From: Clostridiales bacterium UBA7273
GTDB lineage: Bacteria; Bacillota; Clostridia; Oscillospirales; Oscillospiraceae
Length of the DNA: 44,699 nucleotides
Reading direction: 5' to 3'
Assembly: GCA_002472405.1 (NCBI GenBank)
Contig: DKRV01000002.1
Span: 1 to 44,699 of the forward strand
A program made the position numbers and the translations under genes. The notes under the pieces were generated by a model that made no database searches, had not been told where the DNA came from, and saw only the letters and a program-made list of their open reading frames with translations. Positions 29,461-38,029 of this stretch are shown one piece after another. Within the stretch, counting starts at the first letter, position 1, and the number at the start of each line of letters is the position of its first letter.

Positions 29461-29922
29461 TTAAATATCGCCGTTCCTTATACAACAAAGTTTGTTTTTA
29501 TTCTCGTCGATATATTTGCAAATTTGCGCGTATTCACTGTCGCCACGGATTATTCGGTCATAAAACGACTTTTGCCAAACATTAATATCCGGGTGAGTTT
29601 TATGCACCTTTCTTGCCACGCCGGCTTTATACCAGCCAATTATTTGTGACAGAGAATACGTTTTTTCGGAATTTTGAATAACGATTATTGCATGAACGTG
29701 ATTCGGCATTACAACATATTTATCGATAATTACATTGTCAAAATTCTTTTCTATGTTGCAAAGCTCGTTTTCAGCAACGATCCCGATTTTGCTGAGCTTA
29801 TTAACTGAGCCAAAAATGTTGCATTTTTGACTTGTGCATAGGGTTACGAAATAGTAATTGGGTGATGAATAATCGTAATTGGCCAATCTCTGCAATTTTC
29901 GATTTGGAAGATCAGAAGTCAT
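29461..29922 (-). CDS. REP-associated tyrosine transposase (RAYT, Y1/HUH family)
   Basis: 153 aa from the ATG at 29922, with GGGTGAA about 7 bases upstream. The Y1-transposase signatures are YYFVTLCTSQK (strand 1), HVH in MPNHVHAIIVI (75-77, the HUH metal site) and WQKSFYDRIIR with the candidate catalytic Y121. RAYTs nick single-stranded DNA at REP hairpins and are thought to spread them; they usually occur once per genome between REP copies. Here a full repeat lies at its 3' side and a partial one at its 5' side, both carrying the 20-base palindrome. All catalytic residues look intact. AT-rich codon use differs from neighbours. Confidence 0.88.
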   Translation of the reverse strand: MTSDLPNRKLQRLANYDYSSPNYYFVTLCTSQKCNIFGSVNKLSKIGIVAENELCNIEKNFDNVIIDKYVVMPNHVHAIIVIQNSEKTYSLSQIIGWYKAGVARKVHKTHPDINVWQKSFYDRIIRGDSEYAQICKYIDENKNKLCCIRNGDI

Positions 29923-30116
29923 TATATTCACCCATAGTTTTCCGACTAAATCGCGACAGGCGGAACGGATAAATCCGTTCCCTACAATGTGCGGCAGAAA
30001 ATTCAGCAACGCACTTGCGTTACGCGAAACGTCACGGTTTTGCACGCACCCTCGACACCGGGCGCTAACATAACCGTATCGGTACAGACTTAATTCGCCT
30101 CTAAAAAGCCTCTGAA
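29923..30116. repeat. Right-hand repeat flanking the RAYT gene, with doubled end
   Basis: From about 29938 (TTTTCCGACTAAATCG) this matches the right part of copy 1: the palindrome GGAACGGATAAATCCGTTCC at 29962-29981, then CTCGACACCGGG and AACCGTATCGGTACAG. It ends with AATTCGCCTCTAAAAA immediately followed by GCCTCTGAAAA, two ends in tandem as at 7053. The last bases encode the C-terminus of the next gene. Confidence 0.78.
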
Positions 30117-30616
30117 AACCGGGAGGGGAGGAATTTTTTCAGCTCCTCGACGGTGTTGTCGGCGTCGGAGAAATAGAAAACGCCCTTTTCGACAAACTCG
30201 GGGAATTCCTTTTTCTCCTTCTCGCTCAGCTCGTGGTCGGATACATAGCACCACCACGCCCAGCGCGTTTTGATCTTGCCGCAGCAGACGGCATCGTCCC
30301 AGTTAAGGCGATACTCGACGCTGTCCGCGCCGCCGGTGCGGAAGATTATGCCCTGCTCGGTGAACGAGACGTTTGCTAGGCCGAAGTTGGTCTCGGAAAT
30401 GAACTTCGCGGCAAACAGCCAGATCACGGAAAGCGCGGCGGCGATGACGGCAATGCCGCGCATGCCCTCAAGCGCCGGAACGAAAAAGCTCAGCACCGCG
30501 ACGATAACGCCCAGCGGCAGCAGCACAAGCCCGGCATAGAAAAAGCCTTTCATTATGTTCGAGGGGAAGCGCAGCGTCTGCGTGACCTGATATCTTTTGA
30601 GCTTTTCATTTTTCAT
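30101..30616 (-). CDS. Two-helix membrane protein of unknown function
   Basis: 171 aa. Two adjacent membrane helices (about 23-47 and 53-69) form a hairpin near the N-terminus, followed by a soluble beta-rich domain (about 80-171: FTEQGIIFRTGGADSVEYRL). The layout resembles YcxB-like or PH-like bacterial membrane proteins, but I cannot assign it. Its ATG is 1 base after the miaB stop, with GGAG 8 bases upstream, so it belongs to the miaB unit. The last codons (TTT TCA GAG GCT TTT TAG, giving FSEAF) are made of repeat-end DNA, so the tail is not native. Confidence 0.72.
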   Translation of the reverse strand: MKNEKLKRYQVTQTLRFPSNIMKGFFYAGLVLLPLGVIVAVLSFFVPALEGMRGIAVIAAALSVIWLFAAKFISETNFGLANVSFTEQGIIFRTGGADSVEYRLNWDDAVCCGKIKTRWAWWCYVSDHELSEKEKKEFPEFVEKGVFYFSDADNTVEELKKFLPSRFSEAF

Positions 30617-30617
30617 T

Positions 30618-32033
30618 TTATTCTCCGACCTTTCCGTACAGCGCCCAGGTGTTGCCCGAGGTGATCTTTACGTCAATAAACTGCCCGATCAGCGACTTGT
30701 CGCCCGAAAGATGCACAAGGCGGCCGCCGTTTGTTCGCGATGAGAGGTTATACTCATCCTTGCCGGTCTCGCCGTCAACGAGAACGCGCACGGTTTTGCC
30801 GATATACTCGGCGTGCTTTTCGGCGGAAACGCGGTTTGCCGCCTCCAGCAGCTTATCGAATCTGCGCTGCTTATCCTCGCGCGTGGCCGCATCCGGCATA
30901 CTCGCCGCCGGAGTGCCGACGCGCTTGGAGTAGATAAAGGTGAACATCGCGTCGTATCTCACCTCGTCGCAGAGCTTTATCGTGTCCTCAAACTCCTCGT
31001 CCGTCTCGCCGGGGAAGCCGACGATGATGTCGGTGGTTATGACGAGGTCGGGCATGTAGCTGCGCGCAAGCTTCACCTGCGCAAGATATTTTTCGGCAGT
31101 GTAGTTTCGGTTCATGGCCTTGAGCACGCGGTCGTTGCCCGACTGCACGGGCAGGTGCAGCTGATGCGCGCACTTTTCGCACTCGGCCATCGTTTTGAAG
31201 AGCTTCTCCGTCGCGTCCTTGGGGTGGCTTGTCATGAAGCGGATGAGAAACTCGCCGGGGATGTCGTTTATCATGCGGATGAGGTCTGCAAAATCAACGC
31301 CCAGACCGAGATCCTTGCCGTAGGAGTTGACGTTCTGCCCGAGCAGGGTAATGTCCTTGCAGCCGGCAGCGACAAGCTCGCGCGCCTCGGCGACGATATC
31401 CTCCGGGCGGCGTGATCTTTCGCGGCCGCGGACGTAGGGCACGACGCAGTAGGTGCAGAAATTATTGCAGCCGTACATGATCGAAAGCCAGGCCTTAACG
31501 CTGCTGTCGCGCTTTAAGGGCATGCCCTCGGCGACTGCACCGTCGCTTTTCTCGGCGGCGAAAACGCGCTTGTGGCTTGTCATGGTTTTCAGCAGCAGCT
31601 CCGGGAAGCGCCACAGCTCGTGCGGCCCGAAAACGAGATCGACCACGGGGTAGGACTTTTTTATCTTCTCGACCATGTGCTCCTGCTGCACCATGCAGCC
31701 GCACACGGCGATGATCTGATCCGGGCGCTGCTTTTTGCTGTGGTTAAGCTGCCCGACATTGCCGAGAACGCGCATCTCCGCGTGCTCGCGCACGGCGCAG
31801 GTGTTGACGACTATGACGTCGGCCTCGAACTCGTCCTGCGTGAAGCCGTAGCCCATCTCGGCGAGGTAGCCGCGCAGCTTCTCGCTGTCGGCCTCGTTCT
31901 GCTGGCAGCCGTAGGTATCGACCATTGCAAGCGGCCGGTTTTTCTGCGAAACGAAGCTATCGTATATCTCGCGGCAGATATCCTCCTGCCGGCGAATGGA
32001 TTCAATGCTTATTTCTTTTCTTTCGTATGCCAT
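30618..32033 (-). CDS. miaB: tRNA-2-methylthio-N6-dimethylallyladenosine synthase
   Basis: 471 aa from the ATG at 32033 (AAGGGAAAAG upstream). The longer reading frame to 32678 runs antisense into mutL and is not real. The N-terminal methylthiotransferase domain has C43, C79 and C113, ligands of one [4Fe-4S] cluster. The radical-SAM triad is C189, C193, C196 (YGCNNFCTYC). A C-terminal TRAM domain follows (about 400-465). It adds the methylthio group to i6A37 of tRNAs, using the product of MiaA, encoded 2 kb away. It is divergent from mutL with a 114-base gap. Confidence 0.95.
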   Translation of the reverse strand: MAYERKEISIESIRRQEDICREIYDSFVSQKNRPLAMVDTYGCQQNEADSEKLRGYLAEMGYGFTQDEFEADVIVVNTCAVREHAEMRVLGNVGQLNHSKKQRPDQIIAVCGCMVQQEHMVEKIKKSYPVVDLVFGPHELWRFPELLLKTMTSHKRVFAAEKSDGAVAEGMPLKRDSSVKAWLSIMYGCNNFCTYCVVPYVRGRERSRRPEDIVAEARELVAAGCKDITLLGQNVNSYGKDLGLGVDFADLIRMINDIPGEFLIRFMTSHPKDATEKLFKTMAECEKCAHQLHLPVQSGNDRVLKAMNRNYTAEKYLAQVKLARSYMPDLVITTDIIVGFPGETDEEFEDTIKLCDEVRYDAMFTFIYSKRVGTPAASMPDAATREDKQRRFDKLLEAANRVSAEKHAEYIGKTVRVLVDGETGKDEYNLSSRTNGGRLVHLSGDKSLIGQFIDVKITSGNTWALYGKVGE

Positions 32034-32147
32034 TTTTCTTTTCCCTTGCAAACAAAAAAGTACATTATATATTAACATAAATTCAGTGGAATTTTCAACA
32101 CAATTAATGTATAATGGTATAATGAATTTAGTTGACGAGGTTACCGC
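32034..32147. promoter_or_regulatory. Divergent promoters for miaB and mutL
   Basis: Two -10 candidates face mutL: TATAAT at 32110-32115 and again at 32118-32123, with weak -35 sequences (TTCAAC near 32094). On the minus strand TTGAAA (32098-32093) with a TTAATA 17 bases on could serve miaB. The gap is very AT-rich. No operator is recognised. Confidence 0.5.
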
Positions 32148-34031
32148 ATGACACGCATTAATATTCTTCCGCCGCTGGTGGCCGATATGATCGCCGCCGG
32201 CGAGGTCGTCGAGCGTCCGGCATCGGTGATAAAGGAGCTTATGGAAAACTCCTTCGACGCAGGCGCATCCAAGGTGACGGTCGAGTTCAAAAGCGGCGGA
32301 GCAACTTACATAAAAATAACCGACGACGGCTGCGGCATGAGTCCCGAGGACGCCGGCATTGCCTTCACCCGGCACGCAACGAGCAAGCTGCACGACGAAA
32401 AGGGCCTTGAGGCCATCGGAACGATGGGCTTTCGCGGCGAGGCGCTTGCGGCGATCGCAGCCGTCAGCCGCATTGAGCTTATAACGCGCGAAAAGGGCGC
32501 GGCCGAGGGCGTGCGCGTCTCGGTTCAGGCAGGCGATATCATCGATATGTCGCCCATCGGCTGTCCGGAGGGCACGAGCATCACCGTGCGCGATATTTTC
32601 CACAACACCCCGGCGCGGCTGAAGTTTCTCAAATCCGACCGCTCGGAGGCCTCGGCCTGCATATCCGCCGCTCTGCACTGCGCCCTCGGCAGACCCGAGG
32701 TCTCGGTGCGCCTAAAGCGCGACGGTGAGGAGGTCTTCTTCACCCCCGGCGACGGGCGCGAGGAATCGGCGGTGTACGCGCTTCTCGGGCGCGAGACCGC
32801 GCGCGGTATGCTGCCGGTTTCCGGCAAGGGAGATAGCATGGCCATAAAGGGCTTCACCTCGTCCCCGGCCTTCGGCCGCGGCAACCGCGCAAACCAGCAT
32901 TTTTACTGCAACGGCAGGTATATAAAATCCGTGCTTCTGCAATCGGCAGTCGAGCAGGCGTATAGAAACACGCTCCTGACCGGAAAATTTCCCTCCTGCG
33001 TTTTGTATCTGGAGCTTTCGCGCGGCGCAGTGGACGTCAACGTTCACCCGGCAAAGACCGAGGTCAAATTCTCCGACGAGAAAAAGGTTTTCGACCTTGT
33101 TTACCAGACAGTGCGCGCCTGTCTCGAGGCCGAGGAAAAGCCGATCGAGATAACGCTTTCCGAGGGCACGCGGCGCGCTGTTTCCGCCCCGAAGCCGGAG
33201 TTTTTCCGCAGCATGAGCGCCGAGGAATACCGCGCCAAGGCCGCTTCTGCGGCGGTGGCTGCAAGACCCGTTTCTTCCGCACCGGTGTCTGCGCCGAGAC
33301 GCGAGGAAAGACCGGTTTTCCGCGCTCCGGCGGCGTACCCGGCTCCCGAGCCGCCGCAAAAAGACCCGGTCTTGCCGAAAATCGACAAAAACCCCCTTTT
33401 TTCTCCCGCTCCCGAGCGAAAAAATGTTGAAAAATCAGTTGAAAATGTTGAAAAAATCAGTGCTCCGGCCTGCCGAGTGATCGGCGAGGCGCTGGATACC
33501 TACATCCTTGCGGAGATCGGCGACGAGCTTATGCTCATCGACAAGCACGCAGCGCACGAGCGCATGATATTTGACCGCCTCAAGGCGCAGAACCGGCAGA
33601 TAATGAGCCAGACGCTGCTTGCGCCGGTCATCATCCGCCCGACGGCCGAGGACGCGGAGATAATCGAGAAAAATGCCGCGCTTTTGGACGAGATGGGCTT
33701 TGAGGTCGAGCCGTTCGGCGAGGAGAGCTTTGCCGTGCGCTCGGTGCCGGACGACGTTGACGTTTCCGAGGCCGCATCCGCGCTTGAGGAGATATGCCAA
33801 AGGCTGCGCGAGGGCGGCGAGGTCTCGGCCGAGAGCACGCGCGACGAAATACTGCACACCGTCGCCTGCAAGGCGGCAATAAAGGCCGGACGGCGGCACG
33901 ATATTGCCGAGCTTGAGCGCATCGCCTGCGCCGTTGCCTCGGGCGAGGTCAAATACTGCCCCCACGGCAGACCCGTTTCCGCGCGCCTGAGCAAAAAGCA
34001 GCTCGATAAATTCTTCAGCAGGATCGTTTGA
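32148..34031 (+). CDS. mutL: DNA mismatch repair protein MutL (endonuclease type)
   Basis: 627 aa. The GHKL ATPase domain shows ELMENSFDAGA, DDGCGM, TRHATSKL and GFRGEAL. The linker is Pro/Ala/Glu-rich (about 350-440). The C-terminal domain has DKHAAHER (about 464, matching the DQHAxxE endonuclease motif), ACKAAIKAG (about 573) and CPHGRP (about 603). This set marks the nicking MutL of bacteria without MutH. First gene of a seven-gene run; miaA starts one base after its stop. Confidence 0.96.
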   Translation: MTRINILPPLVADMIAAGEVVERPASVIKELMENSFDAGASKVTVEFKSGGATYIKITDDGCGMSPEDAGIAFTRHATSKLHDEKGLEAIGTMGFRGEALAAIAAVSRIELITREKGAAEGVRVSVQAGDIIDMSPIGCPEGTSITVRDIFHNTPARLKFLKSDRSEASACISAALHCALGRPEVSVRLKRDGEEVFFTPGDGREESAVYALLGRETARGMLPVSGKGDSMAIKGFTSSPAFGRGNRANQHFYCNGRYIKSVLLQSAVEQAYRNTLLTGKFPSCVLYLELSRGAVDVNVHPAKTEVKFSDEKKVFDLVYQTVRACLEAEEKPIEITLSEGTRRAVSAPKPEFFRSMSAEEYRAKAASAAVAARPVSSAPVSAPRREERPVFRAPAAYPAPEPPQKDPVLPKIDKNPLFSPAPERKNVEKSVENVEKISAPACRVIGEALDTYILAEIGDELMLIDKHAAHERMIFDRLKAQNRQIMSQTLLAPVIIRPTAEDAEIIEKNAALLDEMGFEVEPFGEESFAVRSVPDDVDVSEAASALEEICQRLREGGEVSAESTRDEILHTVACKAAIKAGRRHDIAELERIACAVASGEVKYCPHGRPVSARLSKKQLDKFFSRIV

Positions 34032-34032
34032 T

Positions 34033-34974
34033 ATGGCAGAAAAAATCGTTGTTATAACAGGCCCGACGGCAACGGGCAAAACGCGCCTTTCCGTTGAGCT
34101 TGCAAAAAAGTTCGGCGGCGAGATAGTCTCGGCAGACTCGATGCAGATATACCGTGGTATGGACATTGGTACGGCCAAGGTGACGCATACCGAGATGCAG
34201 GGTGTTACGCATCACATGATAGACATTGCTGACCCTACCGAGGTTTATTCCGTGTCGCGCTATGTTGAAGATGCCAATAAAGCAGTGCAGGATATATTGG
34301 CACGCGGCAGGCTGCCGATCATTGCAGGCGGCACGAATTTGTACATTGATTCGCTCATCTCGGGGCTTGACTTTGCCGAAAGGGCGGAGGATAATGCTCT
34401 GCGCGAAAGGCTCAACGCGCAGTATGACGAGCTTGGCGGCGAGGCGATGATAGCGACTCTGCGCGGCTTTGACCCGGAGCGCGCCGCAAAGCTCCACCCG
34501 GCCGACAAGCGCCGCATCGTGCGCGCGATCGAGATCTACACCCTCACCGGCGAGACGATCACCGAGCACGACGAGAAAACCAGAAAGCGCCCGAAAAAGT
34601 ACGACGCGGTGAAGATAGCCCTCAGCTTTGCCGACCGCGCCATGCTGTACGACAGGATAAACGAGCGCGTCGATAAAATGGTCGCCGACGGGCTTTTCGA
34701 CGAGGTAAAGGGCCTTCTCGATTCCGGCCTTTCGCCGGATAGCACCGCCATGCAGGCGATAGGCTACAAGGAACCGGCAGCGTACTTTGCCGGCGAAATT
34801 ACAAAGGACGAGGCGATAGAGCTAATCAAGCTCTCCTCGCGCCGATACGCAAAGCGGCAGCTGACATGGCTGCGGCGCGACGAAACGGTCAAATGGTACC
34901 GGTGGCCGTCCTCGCCCGATTTTAATGAAGCGCGACGGTTTTCGACCGAATATTTGCACTCGTGTGGTTTATGA
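34033..34974 (+). CDS. miaA: tRNA dimethylallyltransferase
   Basis: 313 aa. P-loop GPTATGKTRLS (about 10-20) and the DSMQIYRGMDIGTAK motif, followed by HHMIDIADPTE and GGTNLYIDSLI. It transfers the dimethylallyl group from DMAPP to A37 of tRNAs reading UNN codons, and its product is the MiaB substrate. It starts 1 base after the mutL stop and lies 48 bases before hfq, the classical mutL-miaA-hfq order. Confidence 0.96.
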   Translation: MAEKIVVITGPTATGKTRLSVELAKKFGGEIVSADSMQIYRGMDIGTAKVTHTEMQGVTHHMIDIADPTEVYSVSRYVEDANKAVQDILARGRLPIIAGGTNLYIDSLISGLDFAERAEDNALRERLNAQYDELGGEAMIATLRGFDPERAAKLHPADKRRIVRAIEIYTLTGETITEHDEKTRKRPKKYDAVKIALSFADRAMLYDRINERVDKMVADGLFDEVKGLLDSGLSPDSTAMQAIGYKEPAAYFAGEITKDEAIELIKLSSRRYAKRQLTWLRRDETVKWYRWPSSPDFNEARRFSTEYLHSCGL

Positions 34975-35022
34975 TGCTCTTGTCCCGGCACGGGATAATC
35001 TACATAAACAGGAGCACGAAAG

Positions 35023-35250
35023 ATGCAAAAGACACAGAATCTTCAGGACGCATTCCTCAATCAGCTTCGCCGCGAGAAGGTAAGTCTCACGGTGTTTCTC
35101 GTAAACGGATTTCAGATGCACGGCGTTATCCGCGCCTACGACGGCTTCACGGTCGTGCTCGATTCCGACGGCAGACAGCAGCTTATTTATAAGCACGCGA
35201 TTTCGACGATAATTCCGCCGAAGCCCGTCGAGCTGAGCCGCGAGGAGTGA
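35023..35250 (+). CDS. hfq: RNA chaperone Hfq
   Basis: 75 aa, a short Gram-positive form. Sm1 motif: NLQDAFLNQLRREKVSLTVF then LVNGFQMHGVIRAYDGFTVVLDS. Sm2 motif: QLIYKHAISTIIPP. There is no long C-terminal extension. It forms a hexamer that binds small RNAs and mRNAs. AGGAG lies about 9 bases before the ATG; the stop overlaps the GTG start of the next gene (GTGA). Confidence 0.96.
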   Translation: MQKTQNLQDAFLNQLRREKVSLTVFLVNGFQMHGVIRAYDGFTVVLDSDGRQQLIYKHAISTIIPPKPVELSREE

Positions 35251-36086
35251 AAAAGGGTGCATCGTACCTGCGATACGCGGCGGCTGCGGTTTTTCTCGCC
35301 GCTGCCGCGTGGACGCTGGCATTTTTCATCGGCCGCGAGCAGTCGCCGGAAACGGTGAGAGCCGAGCGGGCCGAGGTCAGGATAAGCGTCGTTGCCGAGG
35401 GTACGGTCTGGCGGAGAGAAACCGTTCTTGTCTGTGACGATGACGGCGCATACCTTGCGCGCAAGCCGGGCGACAGAGTGTCCGGCGGAAGCGTCGTTGC
35501 CGTTGAGAACAGCGTGCTCGACGATTACCTGACGCACCTTGAGCTGTCCGGCGGCGCGCAGCCCGACAGGGGCGAGATGCGCGGCCTTATATACGCGCCC
35601 GAGGCCGGGATATTCAGCACCTTTGTTGACGGGCTGGAGGCGTGCTCGCTTGAGGATATAAGCTCTGCCGAGCCGTTTATTCCGCAGGGCGCGGTGGGCA
35701 AAATAGTCTCGGGCGGCTGGTATTTCATCGCCGAAACGCCGGAGACCGATAAGCTCCGCCGGGGTATGAGCGTTACGTTATCGCTCCCGGACGAGGTGAG
35801 CGCGACAGTCATTTCCGCAGAAAACGGCAAGATCGTGCTCCGCTGCCGCGACGGGCTTGAGGACGTTGTCAACACGCGCCGTGCCGCGTTGAGAATAACG
35901 ATTTCCGAGGCGCAGGGGATAAAGATCCCCGACAAGGCTCTGCACCGCGACGAAAGCGGCACGTTTGTCTATGTCATGCGCGCCGGCCTTGCCGAGCGCT
36001 GCGATGTAGACATCCTGCACACCGGCGACGGATACGTTCTTGTGCGCGAGGGCGAGATACGCGAAGGCATGCAGATAATTCAGTAA
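35247..36086 (+). CDS. HlyD-like membrane-anchored protein
   Basis: 279 aa from a GTG that overlaps the hfq stop. One N-terminal membrane segment (about 9-27, YAAAAVFLAAAAWTLAFFIG), then an extracellular beta-rich region. The EVRISVVAEGTVWRRETVL segment and the C-terminal KIPDKALHRDESGTFVYVMRAG recall membrane-fusion (HlyD-type) adaptors, but the long helical hairpin of true efflux adaptors is missing. Clostridial genomes commonly have such a gene between hfq or sporulation genes and the yggS-sepF-divIVA block. No efflux pump is nearby, so a structural or cell-envelope role is as likely. Confidence 0.72.
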   Translation: MKKGASYLRYAAAAVFLAAAAWTLAFFIGREQSPETVRAERAEVRISVVAEGTVWRRETVLVCDDDGAYLARKPGDRVSGGSVVAVENSVLDDYLTHLELSGGAQPDRGEMRGLIYAPEAGIFSTFVDGLEACSLEDISSAEPFIPQGAVGKIVSGGWYFIAETPETDKLRRGMSVTLSLPDEVSATVISAENGKIVLRCRDGLEDVVNTRRAALRITISEAQGIKIPDKALHRDESGTFVYVMRAGLAERCDVDILHTGDGYVLVREGEIREGMQIIQ

Positions 36087-36106
36087 TAAATTAAGATAAA
36101 GCTGGG

Positions 36107-36808
36107 ATGAAAATGAGCAGTATTGCAGAAAACGTAAAAAGCATAAAGCAGCGCGTTGCCGAGGCCGCCGTCAGAAGCGGCAGAGCGCCGGAGGACGTGC
36201 GCCTTTGCGCGGCAACGAAGATGAACGACGCCGCCCGCGTGCGCGAGGCGATAGCCGCCGGGGTCGATATCTGCGGCGAGAACCGCGTGCAGGAGCTGAC
36301 CGAGAAATACGAGCAGGGCGCGTATGAGGGCTGTCCGCTGCATTTCATCGGACATTTGCAGAAAAATAAGGTAAAATACCTCGTGGGCAAGGTACAGCTT
36401 ATCGAGTCGGTCGATTGCCTCGAGCTTCTCGAGACGATAGATAAGCGCGCAAAGTCGATGGGTCTTGTGCAGAATGTGCTGCTGGAGGTGAACATCGGCG
36501 GCGAGGAGGCAAAAAGCGGCTTTGCGCCCGATGAGCTTGCCCGATGCCTGCCGCAGATGGGGCAATTTTCCTCGATTCGGGTGCGCGGACTGATGGCAAT
36601 ACCCCCGATTTGCGAAAAAACGGAAGAAATTCGCCCATATTTTCGCGCAATGAAGCAGCTTTTTGTTGACAATGGCGCAAAAAAATACGATAATGTCTCC
36701 ATGGACTTTTTGTCCATGGGAATGAGCGCGGATTTTGAGACCGCGATAGAGGAAGGCGCGAACATAGTCCGCGTCGGCACCGGCATTTTCGGAGCAAGAC
36801 ACTACTAA
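36107..36808 (+). CDS. yggS: YggS/PLPBP-family pyridoxal phosphate homeostasis protein
   Basis: 233 aa, single-domain PLP-binding barrel. The PLP lysine is in LCAATKMNDAA (about residue 37). Other family blocks are ICGENRVQEL, HFIGHLQKNK, VNIGGEEAKSGF, GLMAIPP and LSMGMSADFETAIEEGANIVRVG. It controls PLP levels and has no catalytic activity in relatives. The start may be the ATG at 36107 or the one at 36113; the ribosome site is weak (GGG). It precedes sepF, as in most Firmicutes. Confidence 0.93.
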   Translation: MKMSSIAENVKSIKQRVAEAAVRSGRAPEDVRLCAATKMNDAARVREAIAAGVDICGENRVQELTEKYEQGAYEGCPLHFIGHLQKNKVKYLVGKVQLIESVDCLELLETIDKRAKSMGLVQNVLLEVNIGGEEAKSGFAPDELARCLPQMGQFSSIRVRGLMAIPPICEKTEEIRPYFRAMKQLFVDNGAKKYDNVSMDFLSMGMSADFETAIEEGANIVRVGTGIFGARHY

Positions 36809-36827
36809 GCGCAAAGGAGGATGTGCA

Positions 36828-37313
36828 ATGGCATGGTTAGATAACATTCGCAACGCTATGCACCCTTACGATGATGATTATATAGAAAACGAAGAGCGCG
36901 CCGCCGAGGAGGAGTTTGCAGACCAGCAGGACGATATCCCGGCAGACGAAAGCTTTGAGGATAAGCAGCCGCGCCCCGTGTTTTCGCGGCGCGAGCCGAA
37001 GCAGCAGCCGAGCTACAGTGCTCCGGCGCAGGAAAAGCAGAAGATGAAGCTCAAGTTCGTGCATCCCGAGCAGTTCGATGAGGCCGCCGAAATTGCCGAC
37101 AGTCTCCGCGCACATCAGGCGGTGCTCATGAATCTTGAGATGACCGAGACGGACACTGCGCGCAGATTGCTCGACTTTTTGTCCGGCGCGGCATATGCTC
37201 TGGGCGGCAAGGTCATGCGCGTTTCCGCGCAGGCGTATATAATCGCGCCGACCAATGTCGATCTCGTCGGCGATGCGGTCGCCGATTTTGAAAGCGCAGG
37301 GCTTTATTTCTAA
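36828..37313 (+). CDS. sepF: Cell division protein SepF
   Basis: 161 aa. The N-terminal segment MAWLDNIRNAM is the amphipathic membrane-binding helix. A low-complexity acidic and Gln/Pro-rich linker follows (about 20-75). The SepF core (about 80-161) reads FVHPEQFDEAAEIADSLRAH, then VLMNLEMTETDTARRLLDFLSGAAYALGGK and IAPTNVDL. It links FtsZ filaments to the membrane at the septum. AAAGGAGG lies 9 bases upstream of the ATG. Confidence 0.95.
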   Translation: MAWLDNIRNAMHPYDDDYIENEERAAEEEFADQQDDIPADESFEDKQPRPVFSRREPKQQPSYSAPAQEKQKMKLKFVHPEQFDEAAEIADSLRAHQAVLMNLEMTETDTARRLLDFLSGAAYALGGKVMRVSAQAYIIAPTNVDLVGDAVADFESAGLYF

Positions 37314-37348
37314 ACAAACAGCAAGTACTGAAAGGTGGATTTTAAGAT

Positions 37349-37930
37349 ATGACTACTCCTCAGGAGATCCGTGAAAAAAGCTTTGACAAGGCCAGAAGTA
37401 TGTTCGGCGGTTACGATATGGCGACCATCGACGAATATCTCGAGGAACTTGCAAACGACTTTGAAGCTCTGCAGAAGGAGAATGTTGTCCTCAAGAGCAA
37501 GATGAAGGTTCTTGTTGACAAGATCGAAGAGTACCGCACCAACGAAAGTGCCCTCAATCAGGCAATTCTCTCGGCGCAGAAGCTCAGCGTTCAGATCGAA
37601 AACGACGCAAGAACGCGCAGCGCGAACATCGTCGCGGAGGCCGAGGCCAAGGCTGCGGCACTGCTGGGCAATATCGACGACAGGATCGCCCAGGAGGAAT
37701 CCCGTCTTCAGGCTGCCAAGCTCAGCTCGGCAAAATTCTTTGACAGCGCCCGTGAGCTGTGCCAGAAGCAGCTTCAGACGCTCGATACCATCATGAAGGC
37801 CGCAAACCCCGAAGCGCTCAAGACCGAGGCTATACGAATACCGAAGGAGCAGCCCGCTCCCGTTTCCGAACCCACTCCCGCGGATTCCGGCAACACTCAG
37901 GTATTCAACTTTATAAAAGACGAGATCTGA
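37349..37930 (+). CDS. divIVA: DivIVA-domain protein
   Basis: 193 aa. The N-terminal DivIVA domain reads TPQEIREKSFDKARSMFGGY and DMATIDEYLEELANDFEALQ. A coiled coil extends to about 150, rich in Ala, Glu and Lys. The tail is Pro/Glu-rich. It recognises curved membrane and organises division or wall synthesis. The usual first-residue Phe-x-x-x-[RK]-GY pattern is only partly kept (MFGGYD). It ends the mutL-to-divIVA run; a terminator lies 46 bases on. Confidence 0.9.
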   Translation: MTTPQEIREKSFDKARSMFGGYDMATIDEYLEELANDFEALQKENVVLKSKMKVLVDKIEEYRTNESALNQAILSAQKLSVQIENDARTRSANIVAEAEAKAAALLGNIDDRIAQEESRLQAAKLSSAKFFDSARELCQKQLQTLDTIMKAANPEALKTEAIRIPKEQPAPVSEPTPADSGNTQVFNFIKDEI

Positions 37931-37975
37931 GTTTTTGCCGAAGCAGACGCTTCGGCTATCGGCATTTGGCGAGTT

Positions 37976-38009
37976 AAAGGCGTGCGGAAACAACTGCGCG
38001 CCTTTTTTT
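37976..38009 (+). terminator. Terminator after divIVA
   Basis: AAAGGCGTGC pairs with GCGCGCCTTT (one G-U step) followed by seven Ts in total. A smaller hairpin GCCGAAGC/GCTTCGGC lies just before it at 37937-37956. Confidence 0.88.
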
Positions 38010-38029
38010 GTTTTTCCGCAGGAAAAACA

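Noticed and set aside
32034..32678. N-terminal extension of the miaB reading frame by about 215 codons
   Set aside because: It runs antisense to the well-supported 5' end of mutL, has no ribosome site, and the MiaB family starts at the ATG at 32033.
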